From UBA4582 sp047630175 (GTDB taxonomy: Bacteria; Pseudomonadota; Gammaproteobacteria; Pseudomonadales; Azotimanducaceae), in assembly GCA_047630175.1 (NCBI GenBank), contig JBLHVI010000059.1, positions 1 through 18,050 on the forward strand: DNA of 18,050 nucleotides. The letters are read 5' to 3'. Shown one piece after another: positions 1-7,603 of this stretch (positions within the stretch are counted from its first letter, which is position 1; each line of letters begins with the position of its first letter). Below the pieces are notes generated by a model, which saw nothing but the letters and a program-made list of their open reading frames with translations, ran no database searches and was not told where the DNA came from. The translations under genes and the position numbers were made by a program.

Positions 1-669
1 GCAGTCGTCGACCGCGACAGTTTCTTCGAATACGCAGCGGCTTACGGCCCAGCCTTAATTACCGGCTACGCCAGACTCAACGGCCAAAGCGTCGGTATTC
101 TAGCGAACGACTGTCGCTTTTTCGCCGGCGCAATGAGTGCCGAAGCAGCGCAGAAGACCCGCCGCTTTATCGAAATCTGCGACAGTTTCCATATTCCCAT
201 TGTCACCGTCGTCGACGAACCTGGCTTCATGATCGGGCCGGAAGCGGAAAGTGCTGCCACGATTCGTTACGGTATGGCGGCGGTCTCTGCCGCCACCACG
301 TCCGTGGTGCCTTGGGCCAGCGTAATGGTGCACAAATCATTCGGTGTGGCGACCGCCGCACATTTCTCACCAGACAACTATGTGCTCACTTGGCCCTCTG
401 TTGCCGGCGGCGCTCTGCCCGTGGAAGGTGGCGTAGCCGTGGCATTCAGGCGACAAATTGCCGAGGCCGAAGACCCCGTCGCACTGCGTAAAGAACTGGA
501 AGAAAAACTGGCTTCCGCACGTTCGCCCTACCCGGCGGCTGAATCCTTCGCTGTCAATGACCTTATTGATCCGCGAGAAACGCGACCGTTGCTGTGCCAG
601 TGGATTGAAGATATCCAGCCGCGCTTGAAGGAACAAGTACAGCCGGTCAGTTTTGGGATGAGACCGTAG
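1..669 (+). CDS. Acyl-CoA carboxylase carboxyltransferase (beta) subunit, 3' part
   Basis: The reading frame is open from base 1 and ends at TAG 667-669, giving the last 222 residues; the 5' end lies outside the window. An internal ATG at 133 is not the start, because the frame upstream encodes matching family sequence (GYARLNGQSVGILAND, then FFAGAMSAEAAQKTRR). This is the C-terminal half of a biotin-dependent carboxyltransferase of the crotonase fold (PccB/AccD-like), which moves the carboxyl group from carboxybiotin to an acyl-CoA. Seen: the DEPGFMIGPEAE stretch, the counterpart of the D-x-PGF acyl-CoA/biotin region in PccB, followed by IRYGMAAVSAATTSVVPW and a VMVHKSFGVA segment. The variant PGFMIG rather than PGFLPG points to a specialised catabolic paralogue rather than propionyl-CoA carboxylase itself; the substrate is unknown. 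The biotin carboxylase partner should lie upstream of the window. The gene ends in a terminator shared with the convergent MDR gene. Confidence 0.88.
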   Translation, partial: AVVDRDSFFEYAAAYGPALITGYARLNGQSVGILANDCRFFAGAMSAEAAQKTRRFIEICDSFHIPIVTVVDEPGFMIGPEAESAATIRYGMAAVSAATTSVVPWASVMVHKSFGVATAAHFSPDNYVLTWPSVAGGALPVEGGVAVAFRRQIAEAEDPVALRKELEEKLASARSPYPAAESFAVNDLIDPRETRPLLCQWIEDIQPRLKEQVQPVSFGMRP

Positions 670-787
670 TCATCGAGTTACTTTGAGCGCACATGGACGA
701 AGTAAACAGTAACAACAGCAACTGATTGTTGATGGTCTATCTATTTGCTCCACTCGGTTTCACGCATGTTGAATGACATTGCCACAT

Positions 788-816
788 AAAAAACCCAGCA
801 ATAAGCTGGGTTTTTT
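788..816. terminator. Bidirectional rho-independent terminator
   Basis: A run of six A (788-793), a 6-bp G+C-rich stem CCCAGC (794-799) / GCTGGG (805-810) with a 5-nt loop, and six T (811-816). Because of the A and T flanks the stem extends to 12 bp and works on both strands. It sits between the converging carboxylase gene (ends 669) and MDR gene (ends 833). Confidence 0.92.
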
Positions 817-832
817 ATGCACGTAACAATAT

Positions 833-1957
833 CTACATATGAGGCTTGATCAAATACTTCTCACCGGTAGCTTGCTTAGAATAAGATTTAATAGCATCTG
901 CGCTAAGCACATCGGCTAACGAAATCTCTTTATCATAATGACTGTCAAACGTAGTCGTCATTTCATTCGCGACACGTTGGCGTAGTGCCCCAAACTTCTC
1001 CATACCGATTTTGCCAATAAAGGGTGTTAGTAGCCATCCACCTAAACCCCAAGACATTCCAAATGCGCGATTCAGAATTGTTGCCGATCGATCTAGACCG
1101 CCATAGATGTAAACCTGCTTATAGGTAGTTGACCCATAGATGCTATGTCCATCGGCGGTTTTATTTGCGGCAATTTCCATTGCTGACAAAATATTGCTGG
1201 CGAGTTTTCCACCACCCGTTGCGTCAAAAGCAATCGTTGCGCCCGTTGCCACTAAAGCATCGACAAGATCTTCTTTAAAAGTAGGTTCGCTAGAGTTACA
1301 CACATACACAGCGCCTAATCCCTTAAGCAGTTCTACTTGTTCTGCTTTCCGAACAATGTTGACCAATTGAACACCATCTGCCAAACAAATCTTCACTAAC
1401 ATTTGGCCAAGGTTTGATGCCGCAGCGGTATGCACCAATGCCGTATGACTTTCCATCTTCATGGTTTCAACCATGCCAAGCGCGGTTAATGGATTAACAA
1501 AACAAGAGGCACCTTGTGCGGGCGTGGTACCTTCATTCATCACCAAACAACTGGCTGCAGGCACACATCGATACTGCGAGTACATTGCACCGCCAGCGAC
1601 ACCCACCGTTTTACCCATCATGCCTTCAGCACCGGCGCCAGCCGCAATAACGACACCAGCACCTTCGTTGCCAGCAGGCAACGGCTTGTCCAATCTGGCG
1701 GCCAATGCTGGCATCATGGCTTCGGGTATATCCATGCTAACAACGGCATCAACACCGGACCCGCTGATAGTCATCGTAGAAACATCCGCTGGCCCCAGCA
1801 ATAATCCAAGATCAGAGGGGTTAATGGGTGTTGCTTCAACTTTAATCAGCACTTCGCCATCTTTAGGTTGTGGCATTGGCACGGACACAAGCGACAGCTC
1901 CAACTTACCAGCGCTCGTAATATTTGTTCGTAATTGCAGTGATTTTTCGTCGCTCAA
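833..1957 (-). CDS. Zinc-independent MDR-family NAD(P)H-dependent reductase (quinone/enoyl reductase-like)
   Basis: Encodes 374 residues of a medium-chain dehydrogenase/reductase. The N-terminal GroES-like domain shows the family phrase GEVLIKVEATPINPSDLG; the nucleotide domain has HTAAASNLGQMLVKICLADG followed by a K-AEQVELLKGLGA segment, the usual pattern for NADPH-binding quinone oxidoreductases and enoyl reductases. The Cys/His zinc ligands of alcohol dehydrogenases are not seen, so zinc-free hydride transfer to a conjugated C=C or quinone is expected; the substrate is not known. The start is TTG at 1955-1957, chosen because AAGGAG lies 6-7 nt upstream and the next Met residues fall inside the first domain. 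It is a single gene that ends at the shared terminator. Its 270-bp upstream region carries three perfect dyads (separate entries). Confidence 0.85.
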   Translation of the reverse strand: MSDEKSLQLRTNITSAGKLELSLVSVPMPQPKDGEVLIKVEATPINPSDLGLLLGPADVSTMTISGSGVDAVVSMDIPEAMMPALAARLDKPLPAGNEGAGVVIAAGAGAEGMMGKTVGVAGGAMYSQYRCVPAASCLVMNEGTTPAQGASCFVNPLTALGMVETMKMESHTALVHTAAASNLGQMLVKICLADGVQLVNIVRKAEQVELLKGLGAVYVCNSSEPTFKEDLVDALVATGATIAFDATGGGKLASNILSAMEIAANKTADGHSIYGSTTYKQVYIYGGLDRSATILNRAFGMSWGLGGWLLTPFIGKIGMEKFGALRQRVANEMTTTFDSHYDKEISLADVLSADAIKSYSKQATGEKYLIKPHM

Positions 1958-1990
1958 AATACTCTCCTTTTATATAAATTTATGCGGATC

Positions 1991-2003
1991 AGCGGTAACC
2001 GCT
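1991..2003. promoter_or_regulatory. 13-bp perfect dyad, proximal operator candidate of the MDR gene
   Basis: AGCGGT-A-ACCGCT, arms of 6 bp around one base, 34 bp upstream of the TTG start of the MDR gene. It lies where a repressor would block RNA polymerase or a 5' leader could fold. No regulator gene is adjacent, so function is inference. Confidence 0.35.
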
Positions 2004-2034
2004 CATTATGGGGCTATGAAATTTTTCTTAGCGC

Positions 2035-2047
2035 GTGACGCTGTCAC
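2035..2047. promoter_or_regulatory. 13-bp perfect dyad, middle operator candidate of the MDR gene
   Basis: GTGAC-GCT-GTCAC, two 5-bp arms around 3 bp, about 80 bp upstream of the MDR start. It resembles a transcription-factor half-site pair (GTGAC) but spacing does not fit the classical CRP site (TGTGA-N6-TCACA). Confidence 0.35.
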
Positions 2048-2104
2048 AATCGTCGAGGGTGAGAAGATCGGACATGATAACCGGATAAAGCACGTCACAA
2101 AACC

Positions 2105-2117
2105 TACCAAAATGGTA
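2105..2117. promoter_or_regulatory. 13-bp perfect dyad, distal operator candidate of the MDR gene
   Basis: TACCA-AAA-TGGTA, two 5-bp arms around 3 bp, about 150 bp upstream of the MDR start and about 115 bp downstream of the end of the extended SDR gene, which is transcribed in the same direction. No clear terminator separates the two genes, so readthrough is possible. Confidence 0.3.
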
Positions 2118-2230
2118 ATCACTATTGTCTTTTCGACAAAAGTGCTGAAATCTAGCTTTTAACCGTGCTCACCGTTGCCGTCATTACCGATATGAAGCTG
2201 CGAGTAACATCACAGCAGTCACACACCTGA

Positions 2231-3301
2231 CTAGAAGCCTGCCCTTCGCACAGGCTCAACCTTCGCCACTGAAATAAGCGTCTCCACGCAGTCTCGAATC
2301 GAGACATCGAGTGGACGAAAATCCATATCAAGTGTCTGTCGAATTCGATCATTGCGGAGCTCGCAGCCGCCCCAGATGGCCCTAAACTCGGCCTCCTTCG
2401 CCTTTATCTTTTCAGGCAGCGGGTCAACAAGTTCCGCCCCTGCAAAACCTAATTCAGGGAGCAGACGATCGATGCTGGCGCAGACGTCTTCAACGTTGCG
2501 GGTCTCTGTTGACCACGCAATGAAACGTTCGCCGTTGCTTACATTAACGCTTTCCAGTATCCGAATATGCGCTTCAGCCACATCTCGCACATCAACGGTG
2601 TACCAGGCGCGGTAGGCCCCCATGACGTTCTGCGAGTACTTGCCCAGCAGCATGGTTTCAATGTGGTGCTGCCAGGGCCCAAAATTCTTTTGGTGTGCAG
2701 ACTGGATCGGCCCGACGTTGTCACCGGGGCAACAGGTGATCGCGTCCCAGCGTCCACTTTCCTCAGCCGCGTCAGCGAAGACACGTTCAGCGAGCACCTT
2801 GCCCATGGAATAGCCTTGGCCTCGATTTGCCTGACGGTTGGGATTTTGTTCATCCGGATATCTGTCTTCGTACAGCACCGGGCGCCGAACAAGCTCCTGT
2901 ATATCCTGCTCAGACATCACAGCGGCAATGCTGGAGGTCACCACAACACGGTTGACGGTTTTCGACAGGTTGACGCTGTTAATGACGTGATCACACACCT
3001 TTTTGACATAGTCCATGTCATCGTAACTAGAAACGTGGGACAAGTGCGCGACACCCTGACAGCCCTTAAAAATCTCGTCAAAGCAGCCGTCTTCGTCAAG
3101 ATTTGCCGAGTGAAGCGTCAGCCGACCGGACGCATAACCGGGCATGGCTTTGAGAAAACCCGTCTTCTCGGCGTCGTTTATGTCCCGAACACATGCGCGC
3201 ACTCGGTAGCCTTCATCCAACAGCTGGCGTACAACCCAACCACCAATAAAGCCCGCACTGCCGGTTACCGCTACTGTTCCACCTTGAGGTATTGGTGCCA
3301 T
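2231..3301 (-). CDS. Extended SDR / NAD(P)-dependent epimerase-dehydratase, dihydroflavonol-reductase-like
   Basis: A 356-residue Rossmann protein. Residues 13-20 read TGSAGFIG, the extended-SDR dinucleotide motif TGxxGFxG; a VVVTSS segment supplies the catalytic serine region and Tyr164-xxx-Lys168 (YSMGK) is the catalytic pair. TCCPGDNVGP follows the active site, as in the dihydroflavonol reductase/3-beta-hydroxysteroid dehydrogenase/aldehyde-reductase branch. It should oxidise or reduce a hydroxyl/carbonyl on a small hydrophobic substrate in the cytoplasm; the exact substrate is not visible. The ATG start has AGAGATG about 5-10 nt upstream. It is divergent from the SDR gene at 3616 across a 314-bp repeat-rich region and may be co-regulated with it. 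No stops or missing residues were seen. Confidence 0.85.
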   Translation of the reverse strand: MAPIPQGGTVAVTGSAGFIGGWVVRQLLDEGYRVRACVRDINDAEKTGFLKAMPGYASGRLTLHSANLDEDGCFDEIFKGCQGVAHLSHVSSYDDMDYVKKVCDHVINSVNLSKTVNRVVVTSSIAAVMSEQDIQELVRRPVLYEDRYPDEQNPNRQANRGQGYSMGKVLAERVFADAAEESGRWDAITCCPGDNVGPIQSAHQKNFGPWQHHIETMLLGKYSQNVMGAYRAWYTVDVRDVAEAHIRILESVNVSNGERFIAWSTETRNVEDVCASIDRLLPELGFAGAELVDPLPEKIKAKEAEFRAIWGGCELRNDRIRQTLDMDFRPLDVSIRDCVETLISVAKVEPVRRAGF

Positions 3302-3615
3302 AATTCATCTCTTTAGTTAACTTCCCATAGGTTACTTCAAATAACTTCACGTTTGCTAGGTTCAGTCACCCGAAACACCCGCTGTTAAAACGTGAAGTCG
3401 ACAAACAGATTGTTTACCCAGCCGCTACTATTCACTATTAATGATAATAAACAATTGTTTAGGATCAAAACACTATAGCCCTGCATGCTCCTCTGCCCTG
3501 CCACGACATCCAGAATGAAATAGCGGGATCACGAGACTATTCATCGCGATTGGGCTTAGACTTACAACACGCGTCAAGAAACTCAGCGTCAACGTAAAAA
3601 ATTGAGGTCAGCAGC
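3302..3615. promoter_or_regulatory. Divergent promoter region with several inverted repeats
   Basis: This 314-bp stretch separates two divergent dehydrogenase genes and holds no ORF. Visible structure: a perfect 11-bp inverted repeat ACTTCACGTTT (3344-3354) / AAACGTGAAGT (3388-3398) with a 33-bp spacer; a dyad AAACA-GAT-TGTTT-type element (3403-3415); a perfect 12-bp palindrome AAACAATTGTTT (3449-3460); a looser AACA-N5-TGTT at 3374-3386; and three direct copies of (TA)ACTTC ending at 3324, 3338 and 3348. The repeated AACA...TGTT half-sites suggest a dimeric repressor or activator controlling both genes. No regulator gene is adjacent. The plus gene has GAGG at 3604-3607. Confidence 0.5.
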
Positions 3616-4479
3616 ATGAGATTAGAGAACAAAGTCGCGATCATTACCGGTGGTGCAAGTGGCATGGGCCTCGCGACTGCTCACCGTTTTCTCGCCGAAG
3701 GAGCAAAAGTAGTGATCGCCGATTACAATCAAGCTTCCGGGACGCAGGCGCTCGACGCATTGACTGCTGCAGGCTACGCGACCAACGCCAGTTTTATTCA
3801 GATCGATGTTGCGGTGGAAACCGATATCGAGCGGATGATCCAGCATGCACACAATGAATTTGGCCGCATTGATATCGTCTTCAACAATGCTGGCGTCGGT
3901 GGTGCCATCGGACCCCTGACGAAAACCAGCGTCGGTGACTGGGACTACACCTTTGATGTACTCGCCAAAGGCGTTTTTCTCGGCATCAAGCACGCGGCGA
4001 TCTATATGACGGCGCACGCAATCCACGGCAGCATTATTAACACAGCATCGATCGCCGGTTTAAGCGGTGATGGTGGCCCTCTTGTCTATTCAGCCGCTAA
4101 GGCAGCCGTCATTAGCTTGGGCAAGTCCGCCGCCGTAGAATTAGCGGTGCACAACATACGCGTGAACACCATATGTCCGGGGTATATTGTGACACCTCTT
4201 GCTGATGGCGGTAATCCTGAAAACACTGCTAACCAATTTGCCAGCGCGCAGCCCTGGCCCGACTTCGGACAGGGTAAACACATCGCCGGTGTCGCGCTAT
4301 TCTTAGCATCTGATGATTCAGAATTCGTGACAGGTGAACATATCGTTGTCGATGGGGGCTTAACAGCAGCTGGCCCAGAGCTATCGAAGAAATTCCCCAA
4401 GACCTCCGCGCGAAGTGCGGGTGTTAGTGGCATCACCAAAGGATCTACCGGTGAATCACCGGAGATCCGTCGGTTCTGA
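3616..4479 (+). CDS. Classical SDR oxidoreductase (FabG / cyclic-alcohol dehydrogenase-like)
   Basis: Encodes 287 residues with all classical SDR elements: TGGASGMG (residues 11-18) for NAD(P) binding, NNAG (90-93), Ser145 in NTASIAG, Tyr158 and Lys162 in YSAAK, and the NTICPGYIVTPL segment after the active site. An aspartate at the end of the second strand (VVIADYN) favours NAD(H) over NADPH. The likely reaction is reversible oxidation of a secondary alcohol. The body ends at VDGGLTAAGP, followed by a 30-residue polar tail (AGVSGITKGSTGESPEIRRF end) longer than in FabG. Start: ATG 3616 with GAGG 8 nt upstream. It is divergent from the extended SDR gene and shares its control region. Confidence 0.87.
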   Translation: MRLENKVAIITGGASGMGLATAHRFLAEGAKVVIADYNQASGTQALDALTAAGYATNASFIQIDVAVETDIERMIQHAHNEFGRIDIVFNNAGVGGAIGPLTKTSVGDWDYTFDVLAKGVFLGIKHAAIYMTAHAIHGSIINTASIAGLSGDGGPLVYSAAKAAVISLGKSAAVELAVHNIRVNTICPGYIVTPLADGGNPENTANQFASAQPWPDFGQGKHIAGVALFLASDDSEFVTGEHIVVDGGLTAAGPELSKKFPKTSARSAGVSGITKGSTGESPEIRRF

Positions 4480-4686
4480 CACACCTGTTGTTGCAGCTAA
4501 TGTTGCAGCTGTTGTCGCAGCACTGCATGCCTGGTTACGACGCGAACCAACCCGTGTCAGGATGGGCGATACTCACTGCGGAAGCCGTTTCTCCTCGCAA
4601 TAAAGATTTATCAGACCTTACTCACTAGGCCCAGTAGGCTGAAAAAGATAGCCGGCGTTAACTGTGCTTTAGCCATGTTTCGAGAC
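4480..4686. other. Intergenic stretch without a supported gene
   Basis: About 200 bp between the SDR gene and the broken outer-membrane gene. It begins with an imperfect repeat of GTTGCAGCT-like units (about 4490-4525). No terminator with a T-run and no conserved ORF was recognised. Confidence 0.5.
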
Positions 4687-5385
4687 CTACCAACTCCAGG
4701 TCACGTTCAGGCAAGGCCCTAACTGCCTAGAATCTGGGCCGCCTTTCCACGTGTCACCGTCTATGTCCACATCTCGGTCGAAAATGTTAACCGCGACGCC
4801 AACACCAAAATGGTCGGTCATCTGATAGTTAACGGCCACCGAGGCATCTATCAACCTACCCGAAAATTATTCAAAGGTAACATCCAGCCAGTCTAAACGC
4901 GTCGTTATTGTCCACTTTGGCGACCAGCTGTGCATGTACCAGACACCGAAATTCGGTAACGGAGCACAGACCGACGCACTTGCACGCTGAACCCCTGTCC
5001 CGACAAAGGAGCCAGCCTCAAACACTTCATCTTGAAAGGTAAATTCTTGCGTCAATGTTTCACCAAAATCGCTACTAGTCTCCCGGTGGTTGACCTGAAA
5101 GGACCAGTTCTCGGTGTAACGCCAACGCACATTCAATATCCCGGTAGTTTGAGTCTAGGAAGTATCAATACTATGCTGGACACCAACACTGAGGGACGCT
5201 GTACCAGGTGAGTTCTTATTGGTTGGCATGAACAGCCCAACACCGGCATTTAGTTTACTGCTGAGCGACGGATGATACGCGTCGGCATCATTGGATTCTT
5301 CTGCACTCGCTAACCCAGCTGACACTGGAAAAAGAAAGCTGGCGCCGATTATTATGTATCAATACTTTATGGAGGTCTGCCTCAC
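4687..5385 (-). pseudogene. Outer-membrane beta-barrel protein, inactivated by three in-frame stops
   Basis: Read as one continuous frame on the minus strand (233 codons, GTG 5383-5385 to TAG 4687-4689), this stretch encodes an export signal (RQTSIKY, then IIIGASFLFPVSAGLASA), a mature part rich in alternating beta-strand residues, and a C-terminus (SVAVNYQMTDHFGVGVAVN, a DRDVDIDGDTW segment, final NVTWSW) with the aromatic last residue typical of outer-membrane barrels. Three stops interrupt it: TGA (5359-5361) inside the signal peptide, TAG (5155-5157) and TAA (4867-4869). No frameshift was found, so decay looks recent. The longest open piece is 4867-5136. The start is uncertain: GTG 5385 lacks a good ribosome site. 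The exact barrel family was not identified. Three different stop codons argue against stop-codon reassignment. Confidence 0.78.
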
Positions 5386-5520
5386 ATAAACTGCTCTGGA
5401 TGGGTTTTTTGCTATTTACAATAAACCCCACAGGTGTAGCCTCGCGCCCTATGATATTAAACTGATGCTAAAAGCTACTCAAACTCTGCAACGTTTTCAA
5501 CCAGCCTGAAAAAAAGCCGC
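5386..5520. other. Short intergenic stretch
   Basis: Lies between the MscS gene (ends 5521, minus) and the broken barrel gene downstream. On the minus strand a T7 run (complement of about 5509-5515) follows the MscS stop closely, with only a weak, partly overlapping GC-rich stem; a terminator is possible but not convincing. Confidence 0.3.
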
Positions 5521-7263
5521 TTAAGCCTTATTACCATTCTGATAGAGATTAATGTCGCTTTGTGGGAATGGAAATTTAATGCCTTCTTGATCAAAACGAT
5601 CTTTAATACTACGCGTCAGATCCCAATATACCGGCCAATAATCTGGAGTCTTCACCCACGGGCGAACAATAAACTTAACCGAATACTCTCCCAACTCATG
5701 CACTTTCACTAAACATTCTGGCTCGGGCAACGTTAGCGGATGGTGCTTGACTATGTCTAAAATGATGACCTCAACTCGCGCCAGGTCAGCGTCGTAACCC
5801 ACTGCATAGGTCATATCAACACGACGAACCTTTTGAGCAGTCAAATTGTTAATAACATCGCCCCAAATTTTATTGTTTGGAATAATGAGTGTTTGATGGT
5901 CAACCGTAAGTACCGTGGTAGATACTAAATTCATACTCTCAACATTACCCTTTACCGCACCTGTTTCAATAAAGTCGCCAACATCGTATGGCTGGTAGAC
6001 CAGAATCATAATGCCCGAAGCAAAGTTACTTAACGTGTCTTGCAGCGCAAAACCTATAATAAAACCAATGACCCCAATACCCGCCAAAACCGGCGCTAAT
6101 GATACGCCCATTTGGCTTACCGCCATTAGAATGCCGATAACCAGAACAGAGCGCGAAGTGATAGCAACGAGCATGTCCCCCATCAGCTTAGAAACCGATC
6201 CCTTAGACCTTTCAATACCTTTTCGGGTAACTCTACCGGTTAACTTTGATAAGTAATAAGAAACAAGCACGAGAGATAGAAAGATAGCTAATTTAAATAG
6301 AATTTCCGAACTGTACCGCGTGATGAAGATCAGCGCCCTATCCAACCAATTAGTCACTAAACCAATAAATATTTTTGGCTTGAGTATGTCAGTAGTCAAC
6401 TCTCCCGTGACGCGAATTAATAGCTGCCTGTAGTTCGAACTATCAAACATGCTGTCGTCAATCAAATCAATAGTTGTCCGCAGGCTAGATGTCAGAATGC
6501 TGAGTTTTTTCTGCACTAGGCGTAAGTTTGCTTTTAAATCGGCGTTTTCCTTATCAGCAGATAGGTTTGCTTCTGATCTGTCGCGCTGCTGCACAGCTAT
6601 CTGAATCTGGCCTGCGAGTGTCTCAGCCCTCGTATATAGTGATTCCTTCAGATAACGCTGCGTTTCATCATTGTTGAAGTCGAGCTTCAACAAGTTTAGG
6701 TTATGCGTAGACATGGCCTGATAGGCGATATCTGAGTAATAATTAATCTCACCAAGCTTCAATACTGACTCATTTGTCAGCGATTTATACTTGACTGAAT
6801 CCTTACTTAATGAACTAGTGTGCTCATCTATATTCCGTCTCGCTCTAGGGCCAATCGGCAACATCATCTTACGTAATTTCGCTATCTCGGCATCGGTGTC
6901 CAAATCCGCTGCCTGCTGCTTCACTACGTTATTCGTTAAATCGGTGAAGCGATCTATCATATCCATTTGGCGCTGTGTCAATCGCAGAAACAAAGATTCA
7001 GTATCGCTAGACTCTGTATCTATTTGTGCTCGCAAATAGCCTATGTCAGACATGACTTTATCGAGCGCCACCCATAGCTGTTCCATTTCAATTTGCAATT
7101 TATCACGCTGATCGACTTCTTCGTCAGCGGGTTCTGCAGCACGCGCATCGCTAACTAAAGTCGTTGTATCAGCATTTGTCATTGCCGATTCCACTTGGGC
7201 AAATACATAGGTAGATTGCGCAAGGACGACACACAGAACCAAATAGTGAAAACATCTAAACAA
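5521..7263 (-). CDS. MscS-family mechanosensitive ion channel with long periplasmic N-terminal domain
   Basis: A 580-residue membrane protein. A signal peptide (FHYLVLCVVLAQSTYVFA, cleavage before QVES) is followed by about 290 mostly polar, helical residues expected in the periplasm, then membrane helices at about 318-345, 367-386 and 388-408. The pore-lining helix runs LAGIGVIGFIIGFALQDTL, followed by SNFASGIMILVYQPYDVGD and IPNNKIWGDVINN, the hallmark beta-domain segments of MscS. The channel should open under membrane tension and release solutes on osmotic downshift. Size places it between E. coli MscS (286) and the large MscK/MscM type. Start: TTG 7261-7263 with AAAGGGG (7273-7279) 9 nt upstream; later ATG codons would remove the signal peptide. 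It is single and divergent from the 2OG oxygenase gene. Some homologues conduct small metabolites rather than act in emergencies; this cannot be told here. Confidence 0.92.
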   Translation of the reverse strand: MFRCFHYLVLCVVLAQSTYVFAQVESAMTNADTTTLVSDARAAEPADEEVDQRDKLQIEMEQLWVALDKVMSDIGYLRAQIDTESSDTESLFLRLTQRQMDMIDRFTDLTNNVVKQQAADLDTDAEIAKLRKMMLPIGPRARRNIDEHTSSLSKDSVKYKSLTNESVLKLGEINYYSDIAYQAMSTHNLNLLKLDFNNDETQRYLKESLYTRAETLAGQIQIAVQQRDRSEANLSADKENADLKANLRLVQKKLSILTSSLRTTIDLIDDSMFDSSNYRQLLIRVTGELTTDILKPKIFIGLVTNWLDRALIFITRYSSEILFKLAIFLSLVLVSYYLSKLTGRVTRKGIERSKGSVSKLMGDMLVAITSRSVLVIGILMAVSQMGVSLAPVLAGIGVIGFIIGFALQDTLSNFASGIMILVYQPYDVGDFIETGAVKGNVESMNLVSTTVLTVDHQTLIIPNNKIWGDVINNLTAQKVRRVDMTYAVGYDADLARVEVIILDIVKHHPLTLPEPECLVKVHELGEYSVKFIVRPWVKTPDYWPVYWDLTRSIKDRFDQEGIKFPFPQSDINLYQNGNKA

Positions 7264-7603
7264 TTTACCAAACCCCTTTGAATCAATTCCAAAACAGCAA
7301 TGTCGGACAATCTTTTTAAGATAGCAATTAATGCTAGAAATTACACGATGCGATTTATCATAAGAACCTGCTTTACCATCATCTTAAGGCTCAAAACTGT
7401 TCCACCCAAAGCAATCTACTCAGTTTGAACTTACATTAACCATCAGAACATTTTTTTGTCATCCGGTTGCCGACCTGTCAATGATTACAAAACGCGAAGA
7501 TTTGTTACACTCAATCCATGCTCGCCAACAAAACTTGAAAGCAGCCACCGGTTTGTTACCATTCAATGATATTCACTATAGGCCTACGCTGAGGCTGCGC
7601 GAA

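Noticed and set aside
1461..2162. 233-residue plus-strand ORF opposite the MDR gene
   Set aside because: Low-complexity Pro/Ala/Thr-rich antisense frame of a well supported gene.
2567..3316. 249-residue plus-strand ORF opposite the extended SDR gene
   Set aside because: It is an antisense shadow; the minus frame has the full set of SDR motifs and this frame shows no family features.
4478..4603. Plus-strand frame with an Ala/Val-rich stretch (VVAANVAAVVAALHAW) that recalls the C-terminus of oxaloacetate decarboxylase gamma subunits
   Set aside because: It is produced by an imperfect GTTGCAGCT repeat, begins inside the SDR gene in another frame, has no start signal, and the rest does not fit the family.
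4687..5385. Stop-codon readthrough or an alternative genetic code in the barrel gene
   Set aside because: All three stop codons occur in the frame while the same codons end normal genes nearby, so recoding is unlikely.
7481..7603. Longer start of the 2OG oxygenase
   Set aside because: There is no Shine-Dalgarno sequence at 7481, while ATG 7604 has GAGG 9 nt upstream and leaves a normal family length.
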